Positions 21,472 through 29,556 of a DNA stretch of 64,000 nt are shown here, piece by piece (position 1 is the first letter of the stretch; the number at the start of each line of letters is the position of its first letter). The notes under the pieces were generated by a model. That model saw only the letters and a list, made by a program, of their open reading frames with translations, searched no databases and was not told the DNA's origin. This stretch comes from Slackia sp. (GTDB taxonomy: Bacteria; Actinomycetota; Coriobacteriia; Anaerosomatales; Anaerosomataceae): NCBI GenBank assembly GCA_020725885.1, contig DYEA01000007.1:248001-312000 (forward strand), given 5' to 3'. Both the position numbers and the translations under genes were made by a program.

Positions 21472-21738
21472 CTACATGACCATCGCAAGCAGTCTAAACA
21501 ATATCGGCCGGATGAGGTACTCCAGCACGAGCAACGCGACGAACGGCGAGAAGTCGATCGCGCCCACGAGCGGCACGATGCGGCGGAAGATGCCGATGTA
21601 CGGCTCGCACAGCTGTCCGAGCACGCGGTAGATGTCGTAGAACACGCCGGTCGGCCGGAACCACGACATCAGCACGTACACGAGGATGAGCGTCGAGTAG
21701 AAGCTCAACAGCCGGTCGACGATGCCAAGCAGCGTCAC
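21472..21738 (-). CDS. yggT: YggT family membrane protein
   Basis: This 88-aa protein has two hydrophobic helices joined by a loop containing the family motif MSWFRPTGVFYDIYRVLGQL.CEPYIGIFRRIVP. YggT/YlmG proteins are found next to sepF and divIVA in many bacteria and in plastids affect nucleoid or thylakoid organisation; the bacterial role is unclear. The start follows the proC stop by six bases, so it is in the proC-yggT-divIVA run. Confidence 0.92.
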   Translation of the reverse strand: MTLLGIVDRLLSFYSTLILVYVLMSWFRPTGVFYDIYRVLGQLCEPYIGIFRRIVPLVGAIDFSPFVALLVLEYLIRPILFRLLAMVM

Positions 21739-21744
21739 GGTGCC

Positions 21745-22545
21745 TCAGAGCTCCCGCGCCCGGCGCACCGCCGCAGCGACCGCCTCCATGAACGCCGCGC
21801 GGACCGCGCGCTCCTCCAAGGCCGCGAGCGCGGCGATCGTTGTGCCGCCCGGGCTCGAGACCGCGTCGATCAGCGCTTCCGGATGCGTGCCGGTGCGCGC
21901 GATGAGCTCGGCGGTGCCGCGGATCGTCTGGAGCGCGAGCGAAAGCGCCGTGTCCTTCGAAAGCCCGTGCGCCACGCCCGCCCGCGCGAGCGCGTCGGCC
22001 ACGAGCGCGACGTACGCGGGCCCTGAGCCGGAGATGGCGGTCGCCACGTCGAAGTAGCGCTCATCGAGGACGATCGCCTCTCCGAGCGCCTCGAACATCG
22101 AGCGGACCATCTCGACGGCTTCGTCTGACGCCGCCGAGCCGCCGCACACCACGCTCATCCCCGCGCCGACCATCGCCGGCGTGTTCGGCATCACGCGCAC
22201 GACCGCCGCTCCCGCAGGAAGCAGCGCCTCCAGACGACGGGTCGTGACGCCTGCCGCGATCGAGACGACGACGGCGTTAGGAGCGATCTCGTCCGCGATG
22301 TGCGCGAGAACCGCGTCGATGACTTGCGGCTTGACGGCCAGCACGACCACGTCGGCCTCGCTCACGATCTCGTGGCCGTCGACCACTGTGGCCACGCCGT
22401 GCGCCTCGAAGACCGCGCGCCGCTCCTCGTTCGGCTCGGCGACGGAGAGCTCCTCTGCGCGCACCGCGCCCGACGCAAGCAAGCCGGCGATGATGGCCTC
22501 GCCCATCCTGCCGCCGCCGATGATCGCGATGCGCCCGAAGCCCAC
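21745..22545 (-). CDS. proC: Pyrroline-5-carboxylate reductase
   Basis: ProC (266 aa) reduces pyrroline-5-carboxylate to proline using NAD(P)H. The N-terminal Rossmann motif IIGGGRMGEAIIAGLL and the C-terminal dimerisation region with SSPGGTTIAALAALEE are both present. The GTG at 22545 has GGAGG seven bases upstream, overlapping the end of sepF; the genes are two bases apart. Co-location with yggS (PLP homeostasis) and sepF is common, but no mechanistic link is proven. Confidence 0.94.
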   Translation of the reverse strand: MGFGRIAIIGGGRMGEAIIAGLLASGAVRAEELSVAEPNEERRAVFEAHGVATVVDGHEIVSEADVVVLAVKPQVIDAVLAHIADEIAPNAVVVSIAAGVTTRRLEALLPAGAAVVRVMPNTPAMVGAGMSVVCGGSAASDEAVEMVRSMFEALGEAIVLDERYFDVATAISGSGPAYVALVADALARAGVAHGLSKDTALSLALQTIRGTAELIARTGTHPEALIDAVSSPGGTTIAALAALEERAVRAAFMEAVAAAVRRAREL

Positions 22546-22547
22546 CG

Positions 22548-23093
22548 TTACACCTCCGGGCCGAACAGACCGCGCTCGCGCAGCTCTTTGCGCTGCGCGG
22601 CAGACACGTCGACGTTGGCGGGCGTCAGCATGAAGACCTTCTCCGAGACCTTCTGCAGGCCGCCGTTCAAGCCGTAGGTCAACCCGCTCGCGAAGTCGAT
22701 CAGCCGGCGCGCGAGCTCTGGCTCGGTCATCGTCAGATTCATGATTACCGGCATGCCGCTCTTGAACTTGTCCGCGATCGACTGGGCCTCCGAGAACGCC
22801 CGCGGCTCGACGATCTGCATCTTGACCGTCGGCACCGGACGGACGCTCGTCGTGGGCAGCGGCTCGACGGTGGGAGTCCGGGCGGCGTAGCCGGTGCGCG
22901 CCCGATCGAGGTCGGGCTCGCGCTGCAAGCGCCGCACGCCCGTGCGCGACTCGGCCTCGTACGGGCTCCTCACCGTCGGCACGTCGAGGCCGTCAGGCTC
23001 CTCGGCCTCGTCCTCGCCGTAGTAGTCGTCCTCGTAGTACTCGTCCTCGTCACCGAGGCCGAGCCGGGCCTTTATCGCATCCCACAGTCCCAC
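22548..23093 (-). CDS. sepF: Cell division protein SepF
   Basis: SepF tethers FtsZ to the membrane through an N-terminal amphipathic helix (MGLWDAIKARLGLG) and polymerises through its C-terminal domain (about residues 90-165: VEPRAFSEAQSIADKFK, VIMNLT, LIDFASGLTYGL). An acidic Asp/Glu/Tyr-rich linker joins the two. At 181 aa it fits the actinobacterial form. Since no ftsA is seen in the division cluster, SepF is probably the main FtsZ membrane anchor here (inference). It ends two bases before proC. Confidence 0.95.
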   Translation of the reverse strand: MGLWDAIKARLGLGDEDEYYEDDYYGEDEAEEPDGLDVPTVRSPYEAESRTGVRRLQREPDLDRARTGYAARTPTVEPLPTTSVRPVPTVKMQIVEPRAFSEAQSIADKFKSGMPVIMNLTMTEPELARRLIDFASGLTYGLNGGLQKVSEKVFMLTPANVDVSAAQRKELRERGLFGPEV

Positions 23094-23117
23094 GGCCGCA
23101 TCCCTTCCACGCGGGCC

Positions 23118-23795
23118 TCACTTGCCGAAGATGGCCCTGCCGACCCTGATGATCGTCGCGCCTTCCTCGATCGCCACGCGGTAGTCGTTGGTCATGCCCA
23201 TCGACAGCTCGCGCATCTCCACGCCATTGAACCGCAACGACGACAGCGAGGCAAAGAGTTCGGCGAGCCCTCGGAACACCCAGCGTACCTGCTCGGGCTT
23301 CGCGAGCGGCGCGATCGTCATCAGACCCTCCACTCGCACCGCGGGCATGCCTGACGCCGCCCGGAGCGCGTCTTCGATGTCCTCGGGCCGGAAGCCGTGC
23401 TTCGTCGCCTCGCCGGAGACGTTGACCTGCAGCAGCACCGGCTGCACCACGTCGCGCTCGGCAGCGATCCTGTCGATGCGCGCGAGCAGTTCCACGGAAT
23501 CCACCGAGTGGATGAGCGCGGCACGACCCACCACGTCTTTCACCTTGTTCGACTGGAGCGTGCCGATGAAGTGCCAGCGCACCTCGGGGAACAGGCCGTG
23601 CTTGCCGAGGAACTCCTGGACGCGGTTCTCGCCGAAGTCGCGGACACCTGCCGCGTAGGCCTGCTTGATCTCCGCGACGCCGACGTTCTTCGTCACCGCG
23701 ACGATGGTGATGTCCTCGGGATCCCGGCCGGCCGCGTCAGCGGCATCGGCCACGGCCCTCCGGACCGCGCGGTATCGCTCGGCTATCGCGCTCAC
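23118..23795 (-). CDS. YggS family PLP homeostasis protein
   Basis: This 225-aa single-domain TIM-barrel protein binds pyridoxal phosphate through Lys36 (VAVTKNVG). Other family blocks are FGENRVQE, WHFIGTLQSNK and LSMGMTNDY. YggS/PLPBP proteins buffer PLP; the ylmE position beside sepF is conserved widely. It lies 24 bases upstream of sepF and 6 bases downstream of phoU, so in this organism it has become the first ylm gene behind the phosphate operon. Confidence 0.93.
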   Translation of the reverse strand: MSAIAERYRAVRRAVADAADAAGRDPEDITIVAVTKNVGVAEIKQAYAAGVRDFGENRVQEFLGKHGLFPEVRWHFIGTLQSNKVKDVVGRAALIHSVDSVELLARIDRIAAERDVVQPVLLQVNVSGEATKHGFRPEDIEDALRAASGMPAVRVEGLMTIAPLAKPEQVRWVFRGLAELFASLSSLRFNGVEMRELSMGMTNDYRVAIEEGATIIRVGRAIFGK

Positions 23796-23801
23796 GGCGC
23801 A

Positions 23802-24464
23802 TCAGGCCTCTTCGTCGTCGCACGTCGCGAACTGGCCGGTCACCATGTAGGTGATCCGCTCGCCGATGTCCACCGCGTGGTCGGCGATGCGCTCCAGGTA
23901 GCGCGATGCCAGCACCATGGAGGAGCCCCACTCGATGTCCTCTTCGTCTTGCAGGCGCGCCAGCTCGCGGAAGAACTGCTTGAACAGGTGGTCGATCGGC
24001 TCGTCCAATTCCTGGAGCTTGCGCGACATCTCGAGGTCGTTCTTCTCGAGCGCCTCGAGCATGGCCTGAAGCACCCGCTGGACGAGGTTGCCCTGCGCCT
24101 GGATGAGGTCGTACAGCGTCTGCGGGCCCTGCCGGCCGGCGGTGCGCCGAGCCGCCTTCGCGATGTTGACGGCGAGGTCTGCCATCCGCTCGAAGTGCAT
24201 CGCGATGTACGACAGCGAATGCAGCAGCCGCAGATCGCGCGCCACCGGGAACTGCGTCGCTATGATCTCGAGCGAGCGCTCCTCGATGCCGAGGCACCGG
24301 ACGTCGATGTCCGCGTCTCCTTCGATGACGCGCTCTGCGAGCTCGACGTCGCCTTCGACCAGCGAGCGCACCGCGTCACGCGTCACGTCCACGATGTCGC
24401 GGCCGATGCCAAGGACGGCTGCCTTGAGGTCTTTGAGCTCCTTGCGGAATCCTTCGCGCATCAT
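23802..24464 (-). CDS. phoU: Phosphate signalling regulator PhoU
   Basis: PhoU (220 aa) is a metal-binding helical-bundle protein that links the Pst transporter to phosphate sensing. The two PhoU repeats are recognisable, each with an acidic E/D-x3-D metal-binding pattern (ERVIEGDADID; ERIADHAVDIGE). It ends with the acidic tail CDDEEA. It follows pstB after a 127-base gap that contains a TATAAT sequence, so it may have a promoter of its own as well as read-through from pst. No phoR/phoB pair is in the window. Confidence 0.93.
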   Translation of the reverse strand: MMREGFRKELKDLKAAVLGIGRDIVDVTRDAVRSLVEGDVELAERVIEGDADIDVRCLGIEERSLEIIATQFPVARDLRLLHSLSYIAMHFERMADLAVNIAKAARRTAGRQGPQTLYDLIQAQGNLVQRVLQAMLEALEKNDLEMSRKLQELDEPIDHLFKQFFRELARLQDEEDIEWGSSMVLASRYLERIADHAVDIGERITYMVTGQFATCDDEEA

Positions 24465-24497
24465 CGGCCTTTCGTCGGACGCGGACCAGACGCCCTG

Positions 24498-24503
24498 ATT
24501 ATA
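24498..24503 (-). promoter_or_regulatory. Candidate -10 of a phoU promoter
   Basis: The minus strand carries a perfect TATAAT 34 bases upstream of the phoU start. The -35 region (GCGCAG) is poor, so strength is uncertain. The promoter would also drive yggS-sepF-proC-yggT-divIVA, separating the division genes from the phosphate-controlled pst genes. Confidence 0.45.
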
Positions 24504-24591
24504 CCGCCTGCTGCGCTGCCGCTGCGCACGATCCGGCAGACCGGCCGGACGCCGCGCCGCTCCGGCTCGCAGGGCCCTGCGCCAACCGGCT

Positions 24592-25416
24592 CTAGCCGAA
24601 GCGGCCGGTGATGTAGTCCTCGGTCCGCTTGTCCTTCGGGCTCGTGAAGATGTCGGCGGTCCGCCCGAACTCGACGAGCACCGCTGGCTCGCCCGAGCGC
24701 TCCTGCAAGAAGAACGCGGTCTCGTCGCTCGTCCGCGCGGCCTGCTGCATGTTGTGCGTGACGATGATGATCGTGACCGACGACTTGAGCTCCGCCATAA
24801 GGTCCTCGACCTTCTGGACGCTCGTCGGGTCGATGGCCGAGCACGGCTCGTCCATCAAGAGCACGTCCGGCTGCACCGCGAGCACGCGCGCGATGCACAG
24901 ACGCTGCTGCTGGCCGCCAGAAAGCGTGAGCCCGCCGCGATCGAGGATGTCTTTGACCTCTTTCCACAGGTTGGCCCGCTCGAGCGAGTCCCGCACGATG
25001 TCGTCGAGCTCCGACTTTTTCTTCACGCCGTGCAGGCGCGGCCCGTACGCGACGTTGTCGTAGATGCTCATCGGGAACGGGTTCGGCTGCTGGAAGATCA
25101 TCCCCACGCGTCTGCGAAGGTCCACCGGATCGACACCCGGGCCGTAGACGTCCTGCCCGTCGAGCAGCACCGTGCCGTCGACGCGCGTGCCCGGGATGAG
25201 GTCGTTCATGCGGTTCAGGCAGCGCAGGAAGGTGGACTTGCCACACCCGGAAGGACCGATGAACGCCGTCACGGCGCGAGCCTTGATGTCGCACGAGATT
25301 CCCGTGAGGGCGTGGAAGTCTCCGTAGTAGAAGTCGAGGTCGCGGACTGTGATCTTGACCTCGGGGGCCCCGTCGGCCCCCGTTGCCGGAGCCGGGCATG
25401 CGAGCGTCTCGCTCAT
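24592..25416 (-). CDS. pstB: Phosphate ABC transporter ATP-binding protein
   Basis: PstB (274 aa) powers high-affinity phosphate uptake. Walker A (GPSGCGKST), the Q-loop, the ABC signature LSGGQQQRL, Walker B ([13 protein letters not shown]) and the switch His (IVTHNMQQ) are all present. The start at 25416 overlaps the pstA stop by four bases. The first 20 residues form an Ala/Pro-rich extension before the first strand. Confidence 0.97.
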   Translation of the reverse strand: MSETLACPAPATGADGAPEVKITVRDLDFYYGDFHALTGISCDIKARAVTAFIGPSGCGKSTFLRCLNRMNDLIPGTRVDGTVLLDGQDVYGPGVDPVDLRRRVGMIFQQPNPFPMSIYDNVAYGPRLHGVKKKSELDDIVRDSLERANLWKEVKDILDRGGLTLSGGQQQRLCIARVLAVQPDVLLMDEPCSAIDPTSVQKVEDLMAELKSSVTIIIVTHNMQQAARTSDETAFFLQERSGEPAVLVEFGRTADIFTSPKDKRTEDYITGRFG

Positions 25417-26252
25417 CCTTGCATCCTCCTGTTCCTGCGCAGCAGCCAGCGCGCGGAGAGATTGAACGCGAGCACCATCGCCATCAGCAGCAACGCCGTG
25501 CCGAACGCGGCCGGCATGTTGATGCCCTCCATGGCGAGCTGGTAGAGGTGGACCGTCATCGACCTGCCGGGGTCGGTCGGCAGCACGGGGAGGTTGATCA
25601 TCGTCCCCATGGTGAAGATCACGACCGCGGTCTCGCCGACCGCACGGCCTGCGGCGAGGATGATCCCTGTGATGATGCGCGGCGCAGCTGCTGGCAGCAC
25701 GACCCGGCTCACGGTCTGCCACTTGCTCGCGCCGAGACCATACGAGCCCCACCGGATGTACTTGGGGACGGCACGGATCGCCTCCTCGGTCGTGCGCATG
25801 ACGATCGGCAGCATCAAGAACGAGAGCGCGAGCGCGCCCGATATGACCGAGAACCCGAATCCCATCGACTCGACGAACAGCGCGAGGCCGAAGAGGCCCA
25901 TGACGATGGACGGCACGCTCGCCAACGTGTCCGCCGCGAACCTGATCGTGCGTACGAGCCGCCCTTGCACCGCGTACTCCGCGAGGTACACCGCCGCAAG
26001 CACGGCCACGGGCGTGACGATCAGCATCGCCAACCCCGTGACGTAGAGCGTCGCGACGATCGTCGGCCAGATGCCGCCCTCGGCGTTGACGCCGTGCGGG
26101 TTCGTGAAGATGAACTCGAGGCTGATCCGCCCGATGCCGTTGACGAACACGTACCCGATCACCGCGCCGAGCACGACGACCGTCGTCAAGCCGGCGATCC
26201 AGAAGACGGTCAGCGCGACCGCGTTGGTCACGTTCTTTGCGTCGCGCTTCAC
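25413..26252 (-). CDS. pstA: Phosphate ABC transporter permease PstA
   Basis: PstA (279 aa) is one of the two membrane subunits of the Pst system. It shows about six helices and the EAA loop that docks with PstB ([17 protein letters not shown]). The N-terminal helix is [22 protein letters not shown]. The start overlaps the pstC stop by four bases and the stop overlaps pstB, so pstC-pstA-pstB are tightly coupled. Confidence 0.95.
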   Translation of the reverse strand: MKRDAKNVTNAVALTVFWIAGLTTVVVLGAVIGYVFVNGIGRISLEFIFTNPHGVNAEGGIWPTIVATLYVTGLAMLIVTPVAVLAAVYLAEYAVQGRLVRTIRFAADTLASVPSIVMGLFGLALFVESMGFGFSVISGALALSFLMLPIVMRTTEEAIRAVPKYIRWGSYGLGASKWQTVSRVVLPAAAPRIITGIILAAGRAVGETAVVIFTMGTMINLPVLPTDPGRSMTVHLYQLAMEGINMPAAFGTALLLMAMVLAFNLSARWLLRRNRRMQG

Positions 26253-27160
26253 CGGGACTCCTCACGCAAGCGGGAAAGCCCACGGACCAGAGCCACGAGG
26301 CCCATCGAGATCAGGAACAAGATGATCGCAAGCCCGAACAGAGCCGTCCGGTGCGTGCCCGAGGCATACGGCATGTCCATGACGATCTGGCTCGTGAGCG
26401 TGGAGATCGGCTTGCCCAACCCCCGGAAGAACACCGGCGCGTTGCCGACGACCATCAGCACCGCCATCGTCTCGCCGATGGCGCGTCCCATGCCGAGGAT
26501 GACGGCGTCGATGATGCCGATCTTCGCCGCAGGAAGCAGCACCCGCCAGATGGTCTGCCACGTCGTGGCGCCCATCGCGTAGCTGGCCTCGCGGATGCCG
26601 TCCGGCACAGAGCCCAGGGCGTCTTCCGTGAGCGTGGCGATGGTCGGGACGATCATGATCGCGAGGATGAGCCACGCCGTGAGCGGGCCGAACCCGAGCC
26701 CGCCGGTGAGGTCTGCGACGACCGGCCGGATCACGAGCAGCCCGAAGAAGCCGTACACGACCGATGGTACCCCGGCCAGGAGCTCGACCGCAGGCCGCAC
26801 GACCGCGCGCACGCGAGGCGGCGCGATCTCGGACAAGAACACCGCCGCTCCGATGGCAAGCGGCGCTCCGAGCGCGAGCGCGCCCAAGGTCACGACGAGC
26901 GAGCCCACGAGCAGAGGCAGGATGCCGAACAGCCCTTCCGTAGGAAGCCACTCCCGTCCCCCGAGGAAGCGTCCGAGACCGACCTCGGCGAACACCGGCC
27001 ATCCCCGCCAGCCGACGAACAAGAAGATGAGCACCACGCCGGCAACCGCCATGGTGGCGCAGAGCAAGAACAGGTTCTTGAGAGCCGCTTCCTTGAGGTA
27101 CGTAGACCTCGACATGAGCTTGAGCTGCTGCCGAGGCTGTTCGCTTGCCGTCTCGCTCAC
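26249..27160 (-). CDS. pstC: Phosphate ABC transporter permease PstC
   Basis: PstC (303 aa) pairs with PstA in the membrane. Six hydrophobic helices are visible, and the coupling loop is [19 protein letters not shown]. The cytoplasmic N-terminus (about 35 residues, Gln/Arg-rich) precedes the first helix, as in the family. The start overlaps the pstS stop by four bases. It ends in an Arg/Glu-rich cytoplasmic tail. Confidence 0.95.
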   Translation of the reverse strand: MSETASEQPRQQLKLMSRSTYLKEAALKNLFLLCATMAVAGVVLIFLFVGWRGWPVFAEVGLGRFLGGREWLPTEGLFGILPLLVGSLVVTLGALALGAPLAIGAAVFLSEIAPPRVRAVVRPAVELLAGVPSVVYGFFGLLVIRPVVADLTGGLGFGPLTAWLILAIMIVPTIATLTEDALGSVPDGIREASYAMGATTWQTIWRVLLPAAKIGIIDAVILGMGRAIGETMAVLMVVGNAPVFFRGLGKPISTLTSQIVMDMPYASGTHRTALFGLAIILFLISMGLVALVRGLSRLREESR

Positions 27161-27987
27161 CGCTCGATGCCTTTCACCGTCACCGGTATGAATCCGGCGT
27201 CGCGGACGACCTTCTCCTGAACCTCCGGAGAGAGCACGTGATCGATGAACTCCTTGACCAGCCCCTTCGGCTCGCCCTTCGTGAAGAAGTGCAGCACGCG
27301 GCTGACGGGATACCGCCCCTCGACGACGGCCTCTTCCGAAGGCTCGACGCCGTCGATCGCAAGCGCTTTGACCTCCGGAGTGACGAATCCGAGCGAGATG
27401 TAGCCGATGGCGCTGGGCGCTTGCGCGACGACCGAGCGGACCTGCCCCGTCCCAGGCAGGATGACCGCGGTCGGGTCGAATCGTTCCTTGTCGAGCACGA
27501 TCTTCGAGAAGGCCTCACGGGTGCCCGAGGCCTCGTCACGGTTCACGACGCCGATCTCCAGGTCGGGACCGCCGACCTCTTTCCAGTTCGTGATGCGGCC
27601 CTCGAAGATCGCCTTCACCTGCTCTTTCGTCAAACCGTCGACGGGATTGGACGGGTTGACGATGACCGCGATCGCGTCGTACGCGATCGGCGTGTCCACG
27701 AGCCCGTACTCGAGCTCGTCGCCCTTCAAGTCCCGTGAGGAGGTGCCGATGTCGCTCGTGCCTGCCACGACGTTCTCGATCCCGGCCGAAGAGCCCACGC
27801 CGCTCACCAAGACGTGGACGCCGGCGTGCGTGCGCTCGAACCCCTCTTTCGCCACCTCGGCGATCGGCTGGACGGTGGTCGAACCAGTCACGATGACCTG
27901 GTCGGCAGCGTGCTGCCCGTTGCCGTTGCACCCGGCGAGCAAGAGGAGCAGTGCGGCGCCGATGACGGCCGCTACGCCACGATGCAC
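27157..27987 (-). CDS. pstS: Phosphate-binding lipoprotein PstS
   Basis: PstS (276 aa) captures phosphate outside the membrane. The GTG at 27987 gives a short lipoprotein signal (VHRGVAAVIGAALLLLLAGC) with lipobox LAGC. The phosphate-binding loops are visible: VTGSTTVQPIAE, SGVGSSAGIENV, SRDLKGDE and NRDEASGTREAF. No good ribosome site precedes this GTG and the gene overlaps the end of pgeF by 16 bases, so it may rely on translational coupling. Placing pstS directly after pgeF inserts the phosphate operon in the conserved pgeF-yggS junction. Confidence 0.93.
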   Translation of the reverse strand: MHRGVAAVIGAALLLLLAGCNGNGQHAADQVIVTGSTTVQPIAEVAKEGFERTHAGVHVLVSGVGSSAGIENVVAGTSDIGTSSRDLKGDELEYGLVDTPIAYDAIAVIVNPSNPVDGLTKEQVKAIFEGRITNWKEVGGPDLEIGVVNRDEASGTREAFSKIVLDKERFDPTAVILPGTGQVRSVVAQAPSAIGYISLGFVTPEVKALAIDGVEPSEEAVVEGRYPVSRVLHFFTKGEPKGLVKEFIDHVLSPEVQEKVVRDAGFIPVTVKGIER

Positions 27988-28829
27988 GCGAGTGCGGCGT
28001 GGCGCCCGGTGCGCCCCTCGGCCCGGTAGGAGAAGAATCGCTCGGTGTTGTGCGCGGTGCAGATGCCGAGGTGACACTGGCGCTCTCTCGGGACTCCTGA
28101 AGACTCGAGCTCCTCGGCTGCCGCCGCTCCCAAGTCGAGGACGGCGGAAGCCCGGCGTATCGTAACAAACTTGTTAGCGAATTGCGACACGACTTCCGGC
28201 CCGACCTCGTAGCAGCACGGCCCGATGTGAGGGCCGACGTACGCGACGAGGTCCTCGTCAGGAGACGTCGCGGAGCGGAGCGCGGCGACTGCGTTCCGGA
28301 CGACGCCTGCTGCCAGCCCCCTCCACCCCGCGTGGGCGACCGCCACGGCGCGCGCCCGCTCAGCCACGACGACGACAGGCACGCAGTCCGCGTACAGGAG
28401 CATGAGCGGAATGCCGGCCTGCGTCGTGACGAGCGCGTCAGTCTCCGGCACCGGAGAGACGCCTCCTGCGGCATGGGCGCCTCGACCGGCGTCGCGCGGC
28501 TGCACGATCCGCACGGCTGCCCCGTGCACCTGCTGGGCGCAGGTCAGACGGTCGCGACGGTCGGCCAGGTCGAGGGCGTCCAAAAAGCGTCGCCGGTTCT
28601 CGTCCACCGCGTCCGGCTCGTCACCGACGTGCGCGGCGAGGTTGAGCGACGCGTACGGAGGCCCGCTGAGACCGCCCGTCCGCTCGCTGAACGCCACGAC
28701 GATGCCGGCCCGCTCGCGAAGCGACCGGTCCTCGTGCCACGCGAGGCCATCGCGGACCACCCGGACGAGAGATGGCTCCCCGCCGGGGCTCGACGTAAGA
28801 CCCTGTGGCTTGCTGCCTGAGACGTCCAT
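27972..28829 (-). CDS. pgeF: Purine nucleoside phosphorylase / laccase-domain protein (YfiH/YlmD)
   Basis: This 285-aa protein belongs to the YfiH/YlmD multicopper-oxidoreductase-like family. Members have purine nucleoside phosphorylase/deaminase activity, and PgeF edits mis-incorporated peptidoglycan residues in E. coli. The zinc-binding residues lie in QVHGA, LLYADCVPVVV, AVAHAGWRGL and GPHIGPCCYEVG. I chose ATG 28829; earlier in-frame starts run into the divergent promoter region. There is no ribosome site, but TACTGT sits exactly six bases before the ATG, suggesting a leaderless transcript. Unlike most genomes it is separated from ftsZ by a plus-strand gene. Confidence 0.88.
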   Translation of the reverse strand: MDVSGSKPQGLTSSPGGEPSLVRVVRDGLAWHEDRSLRERAGIVVAFSERTGGLSGPPYASLNLAAHVGDEPDAVDENRRRFLDALDLADRRDRLTCAQQVHGAAVRIVQPRDAGRGAHAAGGVSPVPETDALVTTQAGIPLMLLYADCVPVVVVAERARAVAVAHAGWRGLAAGVVRNAVAALRSATSPDEDLVAYVGPHIGPCCYEVGPEVVSQFANKFVTIRRASAVLDLGAAAAEELESSGVPRERQCHLGICTAHNTERFFSYRAEGRTGRHAALACIVA

Positions 28830-28835
28830 AGCGAC

Positions 28836-28841
28836 ACAGTA
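28836..28841 (-). promoter_or_regulatory. Candidate -10 of a leaderless pgeF promoter
   Basis: TACTGT occupies -12 to -7 relative to the pgeF ATG on the minus strand, the geometry of leaderless actinobacterial genes. The ATG has no Shine-Dalgarno sequence. No clear -35 was found. Confidence 0.4.
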
Positions 28842-28930
28842 GCGGACATGGCCCGAGTCGTGCACAATGGAAGTGCAAGCAGGCGCACGTCCCGCCATGC
28901 TCGCGACTGCTGATGAAAGGGGGTGATCGC

Positions 28931-29481
28931 ATGAAGCAGTCACTCAAGCGCGTCGCCCCGTCGCCGTCGGCATCGCGACCCTCCTGCCCGCTACCCAGGC
29001 GTTTGCGCAGTACGAAGGCGACGACGGAGCCGCTCTCGGAGCGGTGTGCGGCATCTACGCGTGCCTCGGCATCTTTGGGCTGTTGTCATTGGTCTTCTGG
29101 ATCTGGATGCTCGTCGACTTGATCCAGCGCCAGGAGTACGAGTTCCCGAACTCTCGGGGAAACAGCAAGACCACGTGGCTCATCATCATGGCAGTCTCGT
29201 GGTTCGTGGGAGCGGCGCTCATCGCTGCCGTCGTCTACTACTTCATGGTGTACAAGAAGGTGAAGCGCGGCAGCGTCACTGCCCCGGCTCAAAGCGCCGC
29301 GTACGCGCCTCCGCCTCCGGCGCCGCCAGCGCCGCCGGCACCCCCGGCCCCGCCGGCCCCGCCGGCTGCTCCCCCGGCGCCCCCCGCACCACCGGCGCCT
29401 CCAGCGCCACCTGCACCACCCGCACCGCCTGCTCCACCGGCGCCTCCAGCGCCCCCTGCGCCGCCGGAAGCACCTGAATGA
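28931..29481 (+). CDS. Secreted/membrane protein with long Pro-Pro-Ala tail; apparent frameshift in signal peptide
   Basis: The ATG at 28931 has a strong GGGGGTGA site but, read straight through, gives a nonsense frame ending at 29122. The frame shifted by one base after about codon 9 encodes a classical signal peptide (VAVGIATLLPATQAFA) and continues uninterrupted to 29481 (counted from GTG 29044, 145 aa). One extra C in the CCCC run at 28956-28959 would join both parts into one protein of about 184 aa. The mature part has two membrane helices (LGIFGLLSLVFWIWMLVDLI; WLIIMAVSWFVGAALIAAVV), vaguely like the PLDc_N (phospholipase D N-terminal) domain. A tail of about 60 residues, almost all Pro-Pro-Ala, follows. 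It lies on the plus strand between pgeF and ftsZ, convergent with ftsZ. Function unknown. Confidence 0.7.
29308..29469 (+). repeat. Tandem codon repeat encoding (Pro-Pro-Ala)n
   Basis: About 160 bases are built from degenerate CC(N)-CC(N)-GC(N) triplets, encoding roughly 17 Pro-Pro-Ala units with one interruption. Third positions vary, so the repeat is maintained at protein level and is not a recent DNA slippage product, though it could still expand or contract. Confidence 0.85.
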
Positions 29482-29495
29482 GTCCTGCACGTGCC

Positions 29496-29534
29496 GAGCG
29501 GGCCGCACCCTCCTCGCGAGAGTGCGGCCCGCTC
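29496..29534. terminator. Bidirectional hairpin between the proline-rich gene and ftsZ
   Basis: A perfect 13-bp stem (29496-29508 with 29522-29534, GAGCGGGCCGCAC) and 13-base loop lies between the convergent stop codons at 29481 and 29557. There is no long T-run on either strand. Position and stem strength suggest that it ends both transcripts. Confidence 0.7.
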
Positions 29535-29556
29535 GAGTCTTCAGCCCTGCTGTGGG

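Noticed and set aside
28861-28877. TGCAC...GTGCA inverted repeat between pgeF and the proline-rich gene
   Set aside because: Only five-base arms; too short to call an operator without comparison data.
29308-29469. Possible CRISPR-like repeat
   Set aside because: Period is 9 bases with no spacers and it is inside a coding frame; simple Pro-Pro-Ala codon repeat.
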